64,000 nt of DNA, from assembly GCA_937129145.1 (NCBI GenBank), contig CAKZMU010000086.1, positions 48,633 to 112,632 of the forward strand, read 5' to 3'. Position 1 is the stretch's first letter, and every line of letters starts with the position of its first letter. Source of the stretch: an uncultured Lacinutrix sp. GTDB taxonomy: Bacteria; Bacteroidota; Bacteroidia; Flavobacteriales; Flavobacteriaceae. The position numbers and the translations under genes were made by a program. The notes beneath the pieces are model-generated. The model was not told the DNA's origin and made no database searches. It saw only the letters and a program-made list of their open reading frames with translations. This document shows, piece after piece, positions 42,626 to 51,769 of the stretch.

Positions 42626-43351
42626 ATGCAAGTAAAGAAAAATCCAGATGTGGATGTAAGCAGAAATAGCAGCTTATATTTTGCTATAGGTCTTTGTTTG
42701 ATGTTATTGGTTACCAATGGTCTACTAAATTATAAAACCTACGACAAACAAGATATCGCACTAGACATTCTCCAAATGGGAGAATTAGAAGATGAGGACA
42801 TAATTAATATAGTAGATGTTAATATACCACCTCCACCACCACCTCCAACAGCAGCTCCAGAAATAATTACTGTTGTTGAGGATGTTGTAGAAATTGAAGA
42901 AACAGTTATTGAAAGTACTGAAACAAACATGGACGAGGCTATTGAGGAGCGGGTAGAAGTTAGTGATGTTGAAGTAGAAGAAGTAGAAGAGGACATTAGC
43001 GTGCCTTTTTCGGTTGTTGAAAAAGTGCCTATTTGGCCTGGGTGTACTGGAAGCAATAATGCAGAGTTAAAAAAATGTTTTCAAGACCAAATGATTAAAC
43101 ATGTAAATAAGAATTTTAAATACCCACAACAGGCTCTTGAACTGAACATTAGAGGTAAGGTATTTGTAATGTTTAATATAGACTCAAAAGGACATGTTGC
43201 TGATATTCAAGTACGAGGTCCTGATAAAATTTTAGAAAGAGAAGCTTCTAGAATAATTGGGTTGGTTCCAAAAATGAAACCAGCAAAACAAAGAGGAAAA
43301 GCAGTAAGTATTCCTTATAGTCTTCCAATTAATTTTGTGTTGGCTGACTAA
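42626..43351 (+). CDS. energy transducer TonB-like protein
   Basis: A 241-residue protein: N-terminal cytoplasmic and membrane part (about 18-35), a short proline stretch (PPPPPPPTAAPE), an acidic Glu/Val-rich linker (about 85-130) and a C-terminal TonB domain (KNFKYPQQALELNIRGKVFV, then PKMKPAKQRGKAVSIPYSLP). It passes the proton motive force from ExbBD to outer membrane receptors. No exbB or exbD is adjacent. The acidic linker replaces the usual Lys/Pro spanner. Confidence 0.9.
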   Translation: MQVKKNPDVDVSRNSSLYFAIGLCLMLLVTNGLLNYKTYDKQDIALDILQMGELEDEDIINIVDVNIPPPPPPPTAAPEIITVVEDVVEIEETVIESTETNMDEAIEERVEVSDVEVEEVEEDISVPFSVVEKVPIWPGCTGSNNAELKKCFQDQMIKHVNKNFKYPQQALELNIRGKVFVMFNIDSKGHVADIQVRGPDKILEREASRIIGLVPKMKPAKQRGKAVSIPYSLPINFVLAD

Positions 43352-44229
43352 TGAGAAGTTATAGTTTCGCCTGCTAATATTTTAAAAGGTAATTGGTTTT
43401 GCCTTGGTGGATATAAACATGTAGTAAACTCACTAAAAGCACATGGCGGATTATAAAGTTTGTTAAAGTCAATCTTTATTAATCCGTTTTGTTTTGGTAA
43501 ATCTAGATAAAAATATCTGCCTCCACCATAAGTGGTGTCTCCATTTGTAATGTCTCCAACCATGGTGAAACCATCTGTACCAATATCTAACGTGTAGTTT
43601 TTATTTTTGAATTTAAAATTTACTTCGCCTATGAAATTAATGCTTCGTTGTCCATCGACTTTGGCTTTTACAATTTCAGATTTTTCTTTTTCATAATAGG
43701 TAAAGTTGCCTTCAAGAATATAATCGGCATTTAAATCAAATTTTTTAAACCCTTTAAAAGCATCTACTGCAGGATTTTTAGTATCCCAAACTCTTAAATA
43801 ATGCTGTTTTGAACGTGTTATGATTTGCCAACTTAACTGCTTGTGATAGAGTTTTATTGAGCTTCCGTATTCATTTAAATCTAAAGGCATTTCAGTAATT
43901 AAAGAGTCTTTTTTTGTTTTTACTACGCTATTTTCATCTGCTTTAAAACTAAGCGAATCATCTTGCAATGATATGCTACCGATGGTTTCGGGTAAGGCGT
44001 CGATGTTTAAAGTAAGGTTGTTTGTATTGCTTTTTCCAAAAGTATTACTGCCAGAATCTAATTTATGTAAGGCTGCTAACTGTAAATAATCATTTTGTCG
44101 TTCTTCCATTTTTGCCTTGAAAAAATCGTTTATTTCCGTACGATAAGCATCGTCTATTGTAAACTTATTTGTCTTATCGTTGCAAGCAATACAAAGGACA
44201 AATAAGAAAAGAATTCGTAAAAACTTCAT
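43348..44229 (-). CDS. DUF1684 lipoprotein
   Basis: A 293-residue lipoprotein (signal MKFLRILFLFVLCIAC). The DUF1684 pattern covers about 130-290: the WDTKNPAVDAFKGFKKFD region, then GGGRYFYLDLPKQNGLIKID and YNPPCAFSEFTTCLYPPRQN. The family has no known activity; the fold is thought to be a beta-clip. It overlaps the TonB gene by 4 bp at the 3' ends, so the two convergent genes share their terminator region. Confidence 0.88.
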   Translation of the reverse strand: MKFLRILFLFVLCIACNDKTNKFTIDDAYRTEINDFFKAKMEERQNDYLQLAALHKLDSGSNTFGKSNTNNLTLNIDALPETIGSISLQDDSLSFKADENSVVKTKKDSLITEMPLDLNEYGSSIKLYHKQLSWQIITRSKQHYLRVWDTKNPAVDAFKGFKKFDLNADYILEGNFTYYEKEKSEIVKAKVDGQRSINFIGEVNFKFKNKNYTLDIGTDGFTMVGDITNGDTTYGGGRYFYLDLPKQNGLIKIDFNKLYNPPCAFSEFTTCLYPPRQNQLPFKILAGETITSH

Positions 44230-44378
44230 TTAAAAAATTTTAGATATTAAAGTTAAAGATTTTTCTATTAATGATTCTAATTTATTTGATTTCATTAAAA
44301 TTATAGTCATATTCGTAACTTTATCAAGTGTAAGTCGTCATATCGATATAGCAAAAACAAGAGAACTAAAACTGTTAA

Positions 44379-44927
44379 ATGAAATTATTTGTAAAAGAAG
44401 TTGTTAATTCAATAAAGCATATAGGCGCTATTGCACCTAGTTCTAGATATTTAGCAAATAATATTATTAAGCATATAAACTTTGAGGACAACCAAGTTAT
44501 TATGGAATTTGGTTCTGGTAATGGTGCTATTACCAAGCAAATTTTAAAACAAATGCCTTCGTCGTCTAGATTAATTTCCCTAGAAATTAACGACCCTTTT
44601 TTAAAGCATTGTCAAGATAAATTTAAGGTGTATAACAACTTTGAAATCTATAACCACTCAGCTATTGAGTTCGACTCTCTTTTAAAGCAATTGGAAATAG
44701 AAAAAGTTGACTACCTAATTTCCAGTTTGCCACTAGCAATTTTACCAAAAGCAGATTTGGATGTTTTGTTTAAGAAAATACCTCAATATTTAATAAACGA
44801 TGGGAGCTTTGTACAGTATCAATACAGTTTGAACAAGTACAAATTTTTGAAATCTGTTTTTGATAACGTAACACTTGGATTTACGCCAATAAACTTGCCT
44901 CCAGCTTTTATTTATAAATGTACTTAA
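44379..44927 (+). CDS. phospholipid N-methyltransferase-like (COG3963) SAM-dependent enzyme
   Basis: A 182-residue Rossmann methyltransferase. The SAM motif is IMEFGSGNGAITKQIL at about 40-55, followed by ISLEINDPFL and DYLISSLPLAILP, where SLPL takes the place of the NPPY motif. The N-terminal FVKEVVNSIKHIGAIAPSSR is typical of the PmtA/rRNA-dimethylase-like group COG3963. It may methylate phosphatidylethanolamine or a protein. The gene is monocistronic and meets the serine hydrolase gene tail to tail with a 3-bp gap. Confidence 0.75.
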   Translation: MKLFVKEVVNSIKHIGAIAPSSRYLANNIIKHINFEDNQVIMEFGSGNGAITKQILKQMPSSSRLISLEINDPFLKHCQDKFKVYNNFEIYNHSAIEFDSLLKQLEIEKVDYLISSLPLAILPKADLDVLFKKIPQYLINDGSFVQYQYSLNKYKFLKSVFDNVTLGFTPINLPPAFIYKCT

Positions 44928-44930
44928 TAC

Positions 44931-46733
44931 CTATTCAATTTTTTTAGCTGGAATTTTTGCTCCACCTTGGTGTAATGTCAGCATATTTACAACTCCATTT
45001 TCATCTTTCGAGAAAACTAATTGTGCCTCTACAACCTTTAAAAAGAAATGATCTTCTTGTTTTGCAAATATTTCATTTTTTCCTTGACCAGTTGCTTGGG
45101 CAAAAATCTTTCCATCTTTAACTGTTATTTCTAAAACAAATCCTGGTTGTAATTCATATTTACCAATATATTTATGTAAATCTTCAGCCGATATGTCAAT
45201 AGTGTTAGGAGTACGCTCAAAAATAATTGGATCAGACAATGCAGGCTCTATTGGAGCTTCTATTCCAGAGATATCTCCATTATTACTCATTATAAATTTA
45301 AACCTTAAAGGACCAGTATCTGAAGTGTCAATTCCAGTTTCTTCTACTTGAAAAGGTTCGAATACATCATAATGTTCGTGCTTTAACCACATTTTTATTA
45401 ATTTGAAATTTGCAAATAATGAATCACGCTCTGCACTTATGTTAAATTCGCCATAACCAGGATGAGAATATACTCCAGTATATTCTTCTTTAATATGTGA
45501 TGGTTTTGTATTTTCTACTTTCGTAGAGGTTATTTTGTCTTCAGCTTCAGCTTGAGCTTTTTTAGCTTTTTCTAAATCATCAATAAAACGTTGCGTCCAG
45601 TCTGTTTGGTTTACTTCTAGCATGCGATCGGCAATTGTATTTCTTACTAAACTTGGTACGCGAGACCCATTTTGATTGGCTAATACTACAATTCCTAAAC
45701 TATCACTCGGGTAAAATGCTGCATTGGCTGAAAACCCATCAATGTTACCTCCATGTTCAACACGATAATGACCTTTATATGAAGCCATAAACCAACCGTA
45801 ACCATAATTTGAGAAATGTACATCTGGAGTTTCTTTAGTCGGTAAATTTGCACCTATAATCATTTGTGAGCTCATGGCTTCATTTACATAAGTTTCAGGA
45901 ATTATCACTTCATCATTAAATTTTCCTTTATTTATCCAAGTCACTAACCATCTTGACATATCATTTACACTACTATTAATACTTCCAGCTGGAGCCATAG
46001 CTGCAATATCATAATAATCCATTTTAGAATTAGAATTATCTTTTTTGGTCTCATATCCATAGGCAGTATTACTGGCTGTTTTCATTTCATCAATAGTGAC
46101 GTTTGATCTAGACATTCCTAATGGTTTTATGAATCGTTCTCTTATATTATCTTCCCAACTTTTTCCAGTGATTTTTTCGGCTATAACACCTTGTGCTAAA
46201 AACATAAAATTATTGTAATACCATTGCTGCCTAATACCTGTAAAAGGTTCTTGATGTTTTACACGTTTCATTAAACTAGCGCGATCATTAGTAGGAAATA
46301 AATACCATGAATAATCATGTCTTGGTAATCCAGTTCTATGACTCATTAAATCTTTAATAATAATATTATTATTCATGTTATCATTAAAAAACTCTAATTC
46401 AGGAATGTGTTTTCTTGGACTATCATTAAAAGATAATTTGTCGTCTGCTCTTAATTGCCCTAAAACGGCAGAGGTAAAAGCTTTAGTACTTGATCCTATT
46501 GCAAATAGTGTATTTGCATCTGCTGGAATTTTATTTTCGACATCACGATATCCAAATCCTTTTGCATAAACAATTTTATCACCTTCAACAACTGCTACAG
46601 CAAAACCCGCTGCATTTGTTGCTTCAAGAATTTTATTCAATTCTTTATCAATATTTTTTAAGCGCTTATCTGTTTGACTTAAAACTGGTGTAATGAAACA
46701 AATACTAAATACTAAAAGGAATAACTTTTTCAT
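44931..46733 (-). CDS. serine hydrolase (class C beta-lactamase-like) with DUF3471 tail
   Basis: A 600-residue exported enzyme (signal about 1-20). The class C-type beta-lactamase domain covers about 25-370, with active Ser81 and Lys84 (GSSTK), the YYNN motif (about 175-178) and HGGNIDGF as third motif. The C-terminal part (about 400-500) has the DUF3471 form (EEYTGVYSHPGYGEF), and a further small domain follows. Such enzymes are peptidases or esterases of the cell envelope, not usually antibiotic-resistance enzymes. It is divergent from the TPR/LytS operon with 179 bp between. Confidence 0.9.
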   Translation of the reverse strand: MKKLFLLVFSICFITPVLSQTDKRLKNIDKELNKILEATNAAGFAVAVVEGDKIVYAKGFGYRDVENKIPADANTLFAIGSSTKAFTSAVLGQLRADDKLSFNDSPRKHIPELEFFNDNMNNNIIIKDLMSHRTGLPRHDYSWYLFPTNDRASLMKRVKHQEPFTGIRQQWYYNNFMFLAQGVIAEKITGKSWEDNIRERFIKPLGMSRSNVTIDEMKTASNTAYGYETKKDNSNSKMDYYDIAAMAPAGSINSSVNDMSRWLVTWINKGKFNDEVIIPETYVNEAMSSQMIIGANLPTKETPDVHFSNYGYGWFMASYKGHYRVEHGGNIDGFSANAAFYPSDSLGIVVLANQNGSRVPSLVRNTIADRMLEVNQTDWTQRFIDDLEKAKKAQAEAEDKITSTKVENTKPSHIKEEYTGVYSHPGYGEFNISAERDSLFANFKLIKMWLKHEHYDVFEPFQVEETGIDTSDTGPLRFKFIMSNNGDISGIEAPIEPALSDPIIFERTPNTIDISAEDLHKYIGKYELQPGFVLEITVKDGKIFAQATGQGKNEIFAKQEDHFFLKVVEAQLVFSKDENGVVNMLTLHQGGAKIPAKKIE

Positions 46734-46816
46734 TTTGGCTGGTTTATGTTATATAGAGGTTAGTATGATAAAGGCATATAAAGTTACTCTTTTTATGTGG
46801 TTTTTTTAAAAAAAAT

Positions 46817-46887
46817 ACAATTCGTCATTTAATAATTACAGTTCGGTAAAACAGTTTTTAAAAAAGATAGTAAACGATAGATATTTG
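46817..46887 (+). promoter_or_regulatory. LytTR-type direct repeat and promoter of the TPR/LytS/LytTR operon
   Basis: Half-sites ACAATTCGT (46817-46825) and ACAGTTCGG (46838-46846) with a 12-bp gap. TTTG at 46884-46887 starts 42 bp after the TTCG of the second half-site, exactly as at 34871. Since the operon encodes a LytTR-type regulator, autoregulation is likely. Confidence 0.75.
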
Positions 46888-46912
46888 CTTCATAATTAAA
46901 AAACGAACTATT

Positions 46913-47533
46913 ATGCAAAAATTAGCACTTTTAATCGCATTTATAATCTCAGGAATTGTAACTGCACAATCAAATTACGAAAAAGGAATGAATAAAGCTC
47001 TTGAGCTTTGGGGAACAAATCCAACCGAAGCAGCTAACCTATTTGAGCGTATTGCTGCTGCCGAAAAAGACAATTGGTTACCACCATATTATGCAGCCCA
47101 AGTTTTAATTTTACAAGGTTTTGAAATTAAAGACAAAGACCAATTGGATTCTCAATTAAAAAAGGCACAAGATTTAATTAACGATGCTACAGTAATTTCA
47201 AAAAATAACCCTGAAATCTTAATATTGCAAGCATTGTTGCATACGGTTTGGGTAGCTTACGATGGTGCTACGTATGGTATGCAATTATCGCCTAAAGTAG
47301 CTGCTTTATATGAGAAAGCTGCAAGTATAGACCCAAATAACCCAAGAGTTATTTTAAATAAAGCCGAATGGAACATGGGAGCTGCGCAATTTTTTGGGCA
47401 AGACACAGCACCATTTTGTAAAGATATTGAAAGAGCCTTAGAACTTTTTGCTAACTTTAAACCAGAAACTCCGTTTCACCCAAATTGGGGAAAAGAGAGA
47501 GCAGAACAAGTACTTTCTAATTGCAAGAAGTAA
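46913..47533 (+). CDS. exported TPR-like protein, first gene of the LytS/LytTR operon
   Basis: A 206-residue protein with a signal peptide (about 1-18) and TPR-like helical pairs (YEKGMNKALELWGTNPTEAA, then PEILILQALLHTVWVAYDGA and AALYEKAASIDPNNPRVILN). No enzyme motif is visible. It could be a periplasmic partner of the sensor kinase downstream or the output of the system. It starts 26 bp after the LytTR-type promoter and is 24 bp before the kinase gene. Confidence 0.8.
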   Translation: MQKLALLIAFIISGIVTAQSNYEKGMNKALELWGTNPTEAANLFERIAAAEKDNWLPPYYAAQVLILQGFEIKDKDQLDSQLKKAQDLINDATVISKNNPEILILQALLHTVWVAYDGATYGMQLSPKVAALYEKAASIDPNNPRVILNKAEWNMGAAQFFGQDTAPFCKDIERALELFANFKPETPFHPNWGKERAEQVLSNCKK

Positions 47534-47557
47534 GTATATTAAACTAGAGAAAAACTA

Positions 47558-48907
47558 ATGAAGAAATTATTTAAAACCATAGCGTCAGGAATCCTAGTAG
47601 GTGTAGTTATTATGCTTATAGACCAAACAATACGTTACTTTTCTGGAACTGAGATTATGTTTGATAATAATTTCTATCGCACATTTCTATATTATATGTT
47701 GTATGCTGTGCCATTAAGTATTGTTAACTCTTACTTTTTTGATTACATAAATACAGATGTTGTCTGGAACCGTTATAAAAAGTATAGACTTGCTATTGGA
47801 TTTTTTGGTTCAGTAGCCATTACACTAATCACCATATTCTTTATTAGAGCTTTTATTGAAATGGTTATTGAAGGTGAGAGTTATGATGAATTTATTAATA
47901 CCGAAAGACCTGAGTTTTACTTTAGTGCCTTGTTAATTACGTTGGTTATTTCTTTGTTTTTTCATGCTGTGTATTTCTATCAGCAATTACAAAAAAACAA
48001 AATTAAGGAGCAGAAAGTTATAGCAGGAACAGCAAGTGCTAAGTTTGATGCTTTAAAAAATCAGTTAGACCCACATTTTTTATTCAATAGTTTAAATGTG
48101 TTAACTAGTTTAATTGATGAGAACCCAAATAGCGCACAAAAGTTCACAACATCGTTATCAAAAGTATATCGCTACGTGTTGGAACAAAAAAGCAAAGCGT
48201 TGGTAACTGTAGATGAAGAATTGGAATTTGCAAAAACGTATATGTCTTTATTAAAAATGCGATTTGAAGATAGCATCATTTTTGAAATCCCTGAGCGAGC
48301 ATCAAACCAAGAGGCTAAGGTGGTGCCATTATCGTTACAATTATTATTGGAAAACGCTGTAAAGCATAATATGGTAACAAGCAGTAAACCTTTACATATT
48401 AAAATATATGAATCTAATGGTTCATTGGTCGTAGAAAATAATTTACAACCAAAACAAATAGTAAAAAAGAGTAGTGGTGTAGGGTTGGATAATATACGAC
48501 AACGCTACAACTTATTAACCGATAAAAAAGTAAACATCAATCAACAAGCAGATAGTTTTGCAGTCGCAATACCAATGCTTACAAAACAAATATCAGTCAT
48601 GAAAACAAGAACAAAAGAACAATTTGACGACAGTTACGTGCGAGCACGTAAACATGTTGAAGAGGTAAAAGAATTTTATTACAGCCTTATATCTTACATT
48701 ATTGTAATCCCATTTTTAGCGTTTGTCAATTATTGGACATTTTGGGATTACCAATGGTTTTGGTGGCCAATGTTGGGTTGGGGAATAGGATTGGCTTTTC
48801 ACGCTTACAAAGTATATATAAATGATGGCATGTTTGGTCGCAACTGGGAACGCAAAAAAATTGAAGAATTTATGCGTGAGGAAGAAGAAAAAAACCGCTG
48901 GAATTAA
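47558..48907 (+). CDS. LytS-type sensor histidine kinase with C-terminal 2TM domain
   Basis: A 449-residue protein with four N-terminal membrane helices (about 7-145), a short coiled coil, a His-kinase domain of the LytS class with phospho-acceptor His173 (LDPHFLFNSLNVL) and an ATPase part with the LLLENAVKHN N-box and GVGLDNIRQRY. The C-terminal 100 residues are a 2TM domain: ARKHVEEVKEFYYSLISYII, two helices, then FGRNWERKKIEEFM. A kinase fused to a 2TM domain is seldom described. It pairs with the LytTR regulator at 50078. Confidence 0.92.
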   Translation: MKKLFKTIASGILVGVVIMLIDQTIRYFSGTEIMFDNNFYRTFLYYMLYAVPLSIVNSYFFDYINTDVVWNRYKKYRLAIGFFGSVAITLITIFFIRAFIEMVIEGESYDEFINTERPEFYFSALLITLVISLFFHAVYFYQQLQKNKIKEQKVIAGTASAKFDALKNQLDPHFLFNSLNVLTSLIDENPNSAQKFTTSLSKVYRYVLEQKSKALVTVDEELEFAKTYMSLLKMRFEDSIIFEIPERASNQEAKVVPLSLQLLLENAVKHNMVTSSKPLHIKIYESNGSLVVENNLQPKQIVKKSSGVGLDNIRQRYNLLTDKKVNINQQADSFAVAIPMLTKQISVMKTRTKEQFDDSYVRARKHVEEVKEFYYSLISYIIVIPFLAFVNYWTFWDYQWFWWPMLGWGIGLAFHAYKVYINDGMFGRNWERKKIEEFMREEEEKNRWN

Positions 48908-48918
48908 ACTCAGACATT

Positions 48919-49245
48919 ATGAATTATTCAGATAAAGAGCGCGCTTATTTGAACGCTCAAAATAGAGTTGAAAAACTCAGGAATTTTTACATACATCTAG
49001 CAGTGTATCTTGTTATTAATGGTGTTATTTCAACAGCTAAGATTGTTAGAAATATGCAAAATGGAGAATCTTTTCAGGAAGCATTTTTTGATTGGGGCGC
49101 CTTTGGGTTGTGGACGTTATGGGGAATTGGTTTAGCAATTCATGCTTTTTCGGTGTTTGTTTTGCCATCAATACTTGGACACAATTGGGAAGAAGAGAAG
49201 ATTAAACAATTTATGGAAGAAGAAGAAAAGAATAATTTTAATTAA
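48919..49245 (+). CDS. 2TM domain protein
   Basis: A 108-residue protein made of one 2TM domain: a basic start (AYLNAQNRVEKLRNFYIHLA), two helices and GHNWEEEKIKQFMEEEEKNN. It has the same form as the C-terminus of the upstream kinase. It lies 11 bp after that gene and 6 bp before a second copy. The copies probably associate through their helices; the function is not known. Confidence 0.88.
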   Translation: MNYSDKERAYLNAQNRVEKLRNFYIHLAVYLVINGVISTAKIVRNMQNGESFQEAFFDWGAFGLWTLWGIGLAIHAFSVFVLPSILGHNWEEEKIKQFMEEEEKNNFN

Positions 49246-49251
49246 GAAATC

Positions 49252-49605
49252 ATGAAAAAATATAATATAGAACCGTACAACGATAACCAGACAAAGCGCA
49301 GTTTTAAAGAAGAAGATGCTTACCTAAGAGCAAAAAAGAAACTTGATAAACTAGTTGGTTTTTACTGGCATTTGGCTGTTTATGTTGCGGTAAACTTATT
49401 TTTAATCATTCTTATTGTATCGAATTCTGACCAAGGGTTCTTTGATTTTGGTACTTGGGCAACGCCATTTTTCTGGGGAATAGGGTTGTTGTTTCATTTT
49501 TTGGGTGTTTTTGGACCAAATTTTATGTTTGGCAAAAACTGGGAAGAAAAGAAAATAAAAGAGTACATGGATAAAGATAAAGAGGAATACCAACGTTTTC
49601 AATAA
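49252..49605 (+). CDS. 2TM domain protein, second copy
   Basis: A 117-residue protein with the same domain: AYLRAKKKLDKLVGFYWHLA, two helices and FGKNWEEKKIKEYMDKDKEE. It is closer to the kinase tail in the FGxNWExKKI motif than to its neighbour at 48919. Three adjacent versions imply local duplication. Confidence 0.88.
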   Translation: MKKYNIEPYNDNQTKRSFKEEDAYLRAKKKLDKLVGFYWHLAVYVAVNLFLIILIVSNSDQGFFDFGTWATPFFWGIGLLFHFLGVFGPNFMFGKNWEEKKIKEYMDKDKEEYQRFQ

Positions 49606-49607
49606 TT

Positions 49608-50078
49608 ATGCTCAACGATATCATACATAGTAACATAGGAATGTTTCATTTAATAATGTCTTTACTCGCATTATTAACAGGCACTGTAGTGTTATTAAAT
49701 AAGAAAGGCACATTGATGCATAAGCGTATAGGTTATGTTTATGTTGTCTCCATGTTGCTGTTAAATTTGAGTTCTTTTTTTATAATTAGCTTTGGAGGCT
49801 TTAGTATTTTTCACTTTTTTGCAATTATAAGTTTACTAACTGTTATTGCAGGGATGATTCCTACTATTAAGAAAAAGAAAAACTGGTTTGGATATCATTT
49901 TTATTTCATGAGTTGGTCTGTAGTTGGTTTGTATGCAGCACTTTGGTCCGAAATAGGAACTCGATTCACAAATAGTATGAAGGATTTTTGGTGGGTAGTT
50001 GCAATAGCAACATTTGCCACAGTGGCAATTGGAGCAAGAATAATTAATAAAGAAGCAAAGAAATTAAATTTAAGATAA
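49608..50078 (+). CDS. DUF2306-like membrane protein
   Basis: A 156-residue protein with about four or five helices and His residues on helices (GMFHLIMSLLALLTG, LMHKRIGYVYVVSM, WFGYHFYFMSWSVVG), a layout seen in DUF2306 proteins and heme-binding membrane families. Whether it binds heme is not shown. It shares one base with the start of the LytTR regulator and completes the signalling operon. Confidence 0.75.
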   Translation: MLNDIIHSNIGMFHLIMSLLALLTGTVVLLNKKGTLMHKRIGYVYVVSMLLLNLSSFFIISFGGFSIFHFFAIISLLTVIAGMIPTIKKKKNWFGYHFYFMSWSVVGLYAALWSEIGTRFTNSMKDFWWVVAIATFATVAIGARIINKEAKKLNLR

Positions 50079-50833
50079 TGCAGGTAATTATTATTGAAGA
50101 CGAAAAGCCTTCAGCAAGACGCTTACAACGTATGTTAAGCAGTTTAGATATTAATGCTGAAGTGATGTTACATTCGGTTGAAGAATCTATCGATTGGTTT
50201 CAGAATAATGCACATCCAGACCTTATTTTTTTAGACATACAATTAAGTGATGGTTTGTCTTTTGAAATTTTTGAAAATATAGACATTCAATCGGCAGTGA
50301 TATTTACTACAGCGTATGACGAATATGCTTTACAAGCTTTTAAGTTAAATAGTATTGACTATTTGTTGAAGCCTATAGATGAAGATGACTTAAAGAAAGC
50401 AGTTTCAAAATTTAAAGAACGCTTACCAAAGCAACAGGCAGTTACTTTAGATTTTAACGATATAAAAAACCTGCTTGTAAATCCTATAGAGAGAGAATAT
50501 AAAAAACGTTTTTCTGTAAAAGTAGGACAACACTTAAAGCTTATTAATATAGAAGATATTGAGTGTGTTTATAGTCAAAATAAAGGCACGTATGTGTTTA
50601 CATCTGAAGGGAGAAATTATTTATTGGACACAACTTTAGAAAACCTAGAAAACGAATTAGAGCCAGATACTTTCTTTAGAATAAACAGAAAATTCTTCGT
50701 CAACATCAATGCCATTAAGGACATGATAAGCTATACCAATTCACGTTTACAAATAAAGCTAAACAACTATAATGAACAAGATGTTATTGTTGCTAGGGAG
50801 CGTGTAAAGGATTTTAAGGAGTGGTTAGAATAA
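50078..50833 (+). CDS. LytTR-family response regulator
   Basis: A 251-residue protein with a receiver domain (1-120; IEDEKPSARR, phospho-acceptor Asp53 in LIFLDIQLSDG, Lys in LLKPID) and a LytTR DNA-binding domain (about 145-251; RFSVKVGQHLKLINIEDIEC, RINRKFFVNINAI). LytTR proteins bind direct repeats about 21 bp apart, which are found upstream of this operon and of the receptor at 34906. Its kinase is the LytS-type protein of the same operon. Confidence 0.95.
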   Translation: MQVIIIEDEKPSARRLQRMLSSLDINAEVMLHSVEESIDWFQNNAHPDLIFLDIQLSDGLSFEIFENIDIQSAVIFTTAYDEYALQAFKLNSIDYLLKPIDEDDLKKAVSKFKERLPKQQAVTLDFNDIKNLLVNPIEREYKKRFSVKVGQHLKLINIEDIECVYSQNKGTYVFTSEGRNYLLDTTLENLENELEPDTFFRINRKFFVNINAIKDMISYTNSRLQIKLNNYNEQDVIVARERVKDFKEWLE

Positions 50834-50844
50834 TTGATTTATAA

Positions 50845-51246
50845 TTATTTGAAATTTTTAGATAATAAAGTTAAAACTCTGATTGCTTTTTTGGCATCTT
50901 TTTTATCTACAAAAATATGGTCATGATAAAATCCAGCAATAACATTGCAGCTAATATTATTTTTTGCTAACTCATTAGAAAATATTGCTGTTAAACCAAC
51001 AGCTTCTAATGAAGAATGAACTGTTAAGGTTATCCAAGAAGCTATATAACTATAATTGAGACCTAATTTGTCAGCTTTTTTGCGTTCAATAACAATAGTT
51101 GTTCCTTCACTTTCCTTGAACTCGCAAATAGTATCATTTCGATTAATATTGTCTAAATTTTTTACAGAAACAAATACATATTCTCCATCATTTAGTTTAG
51201 GAGACATCTCATTAATTAACTTGCCAATATTTTTTTCTCCTGCCAT
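50845..51246 (-). CDS. ACT domain protein
   Basis: A 133-residue protein with two ACT-like halves: an N-terminal part ([20 protein letters not shown]) and [20 protein letters not shown], then [20 protein letters not shown]. This is the DUF2241 plus ACT arrangement of small amino-acid-binding proteins. It probably senses an amino acid; there is no enzyme part. It lies 11 bp from the LytTR regulator stop, tail to tail. Confidence 0.85.
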   Translation of the reverse strand: MAGEKNIGKLINEMSPKLNDGEYVFVSVKNLDNINRNDTICEFKESEGTTIVIERKKADKLGLNYSYIASWITLTVHSSLEAVGLTAIFSNELAKNNISCNVIAGFYHDHIFVDKKDAKKAIRVLTLLSKNFK

Positions 51247-51275
51247 TATTATTAGGTGAATTTAATTTTGATGGT

Positions 51276-51719
51276 TTAAAATATATCAAAAATATCACCA
51301 ATAGCATCTCCAAGACCATCAATTAAATCATCAGAACCATTAAAAAAGCCATCAATTAGAGCGACATCGATTAATAAATCAAGAGCTAGAATATCAGTAA
51401 GGGTAGTCTCTTTATATTTTTTAGATTTCTTTTTGGCCTCTTTGTTCCAATCTTTGTATTGCTTTTCTTGCTTTTGCTCTAAAAGTATTGGTTTGTTTTG
51501 CGATTGATTTTTCAGGATTTCATCGTAAGAAGTTCGTTTTTCAGGTTTCGAAAGAACATCAAAAGCTTCAATAATGTCTTCAAATTTACTTTTGGCTTCT
51601 TCAGTTTTATTATTTTCAGGATGATATACTGCTATTTCACTACGAAAAGCTTTTTTTATCGTTTCAAGATCACTGTTTGGTTCAATTTTGAGAATAGTGT
51701 AGTAGTTTTTTATGATCAT
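51276..51719 (-). CDS. J-domain protein with HPE in place of HPD
   Basis: A 147-residue protein with a J domain at 1-70 (NYYTILKIEPNSDLETIKKA, then RSEIAVYHPENNKTEE). The essential HPD motif reads HPE at 33-35, which in DnaJ abolishes stimulation of DnaK when changed. A basic charged segment follows (about 80-105) and then a hydrophobic Asp/Gly-rich tail. The protein may have lost its Hsp70 function or use a relaxed motif. The gene is monocistronic. Confidence 0.8.
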   Translation of the reverse strand: MIIKNYYTILKIEPNSDLETIKKAFRSEIAVYHPENNKTEEAKSKFEDIIEAFDVLSKPEKRTSYDEILKNQSQNKPILLEQKQEKQYKDWNKEAKKKSKKYKETTLTDILALDLLIDVALIDGFFNGSDDLIDGLGDAIGDIFDIF

Positions 51720-51769
51720 AACAATGTAATTAATAACCTATATGTGTCAAATATTGTGGAATTGTTACA

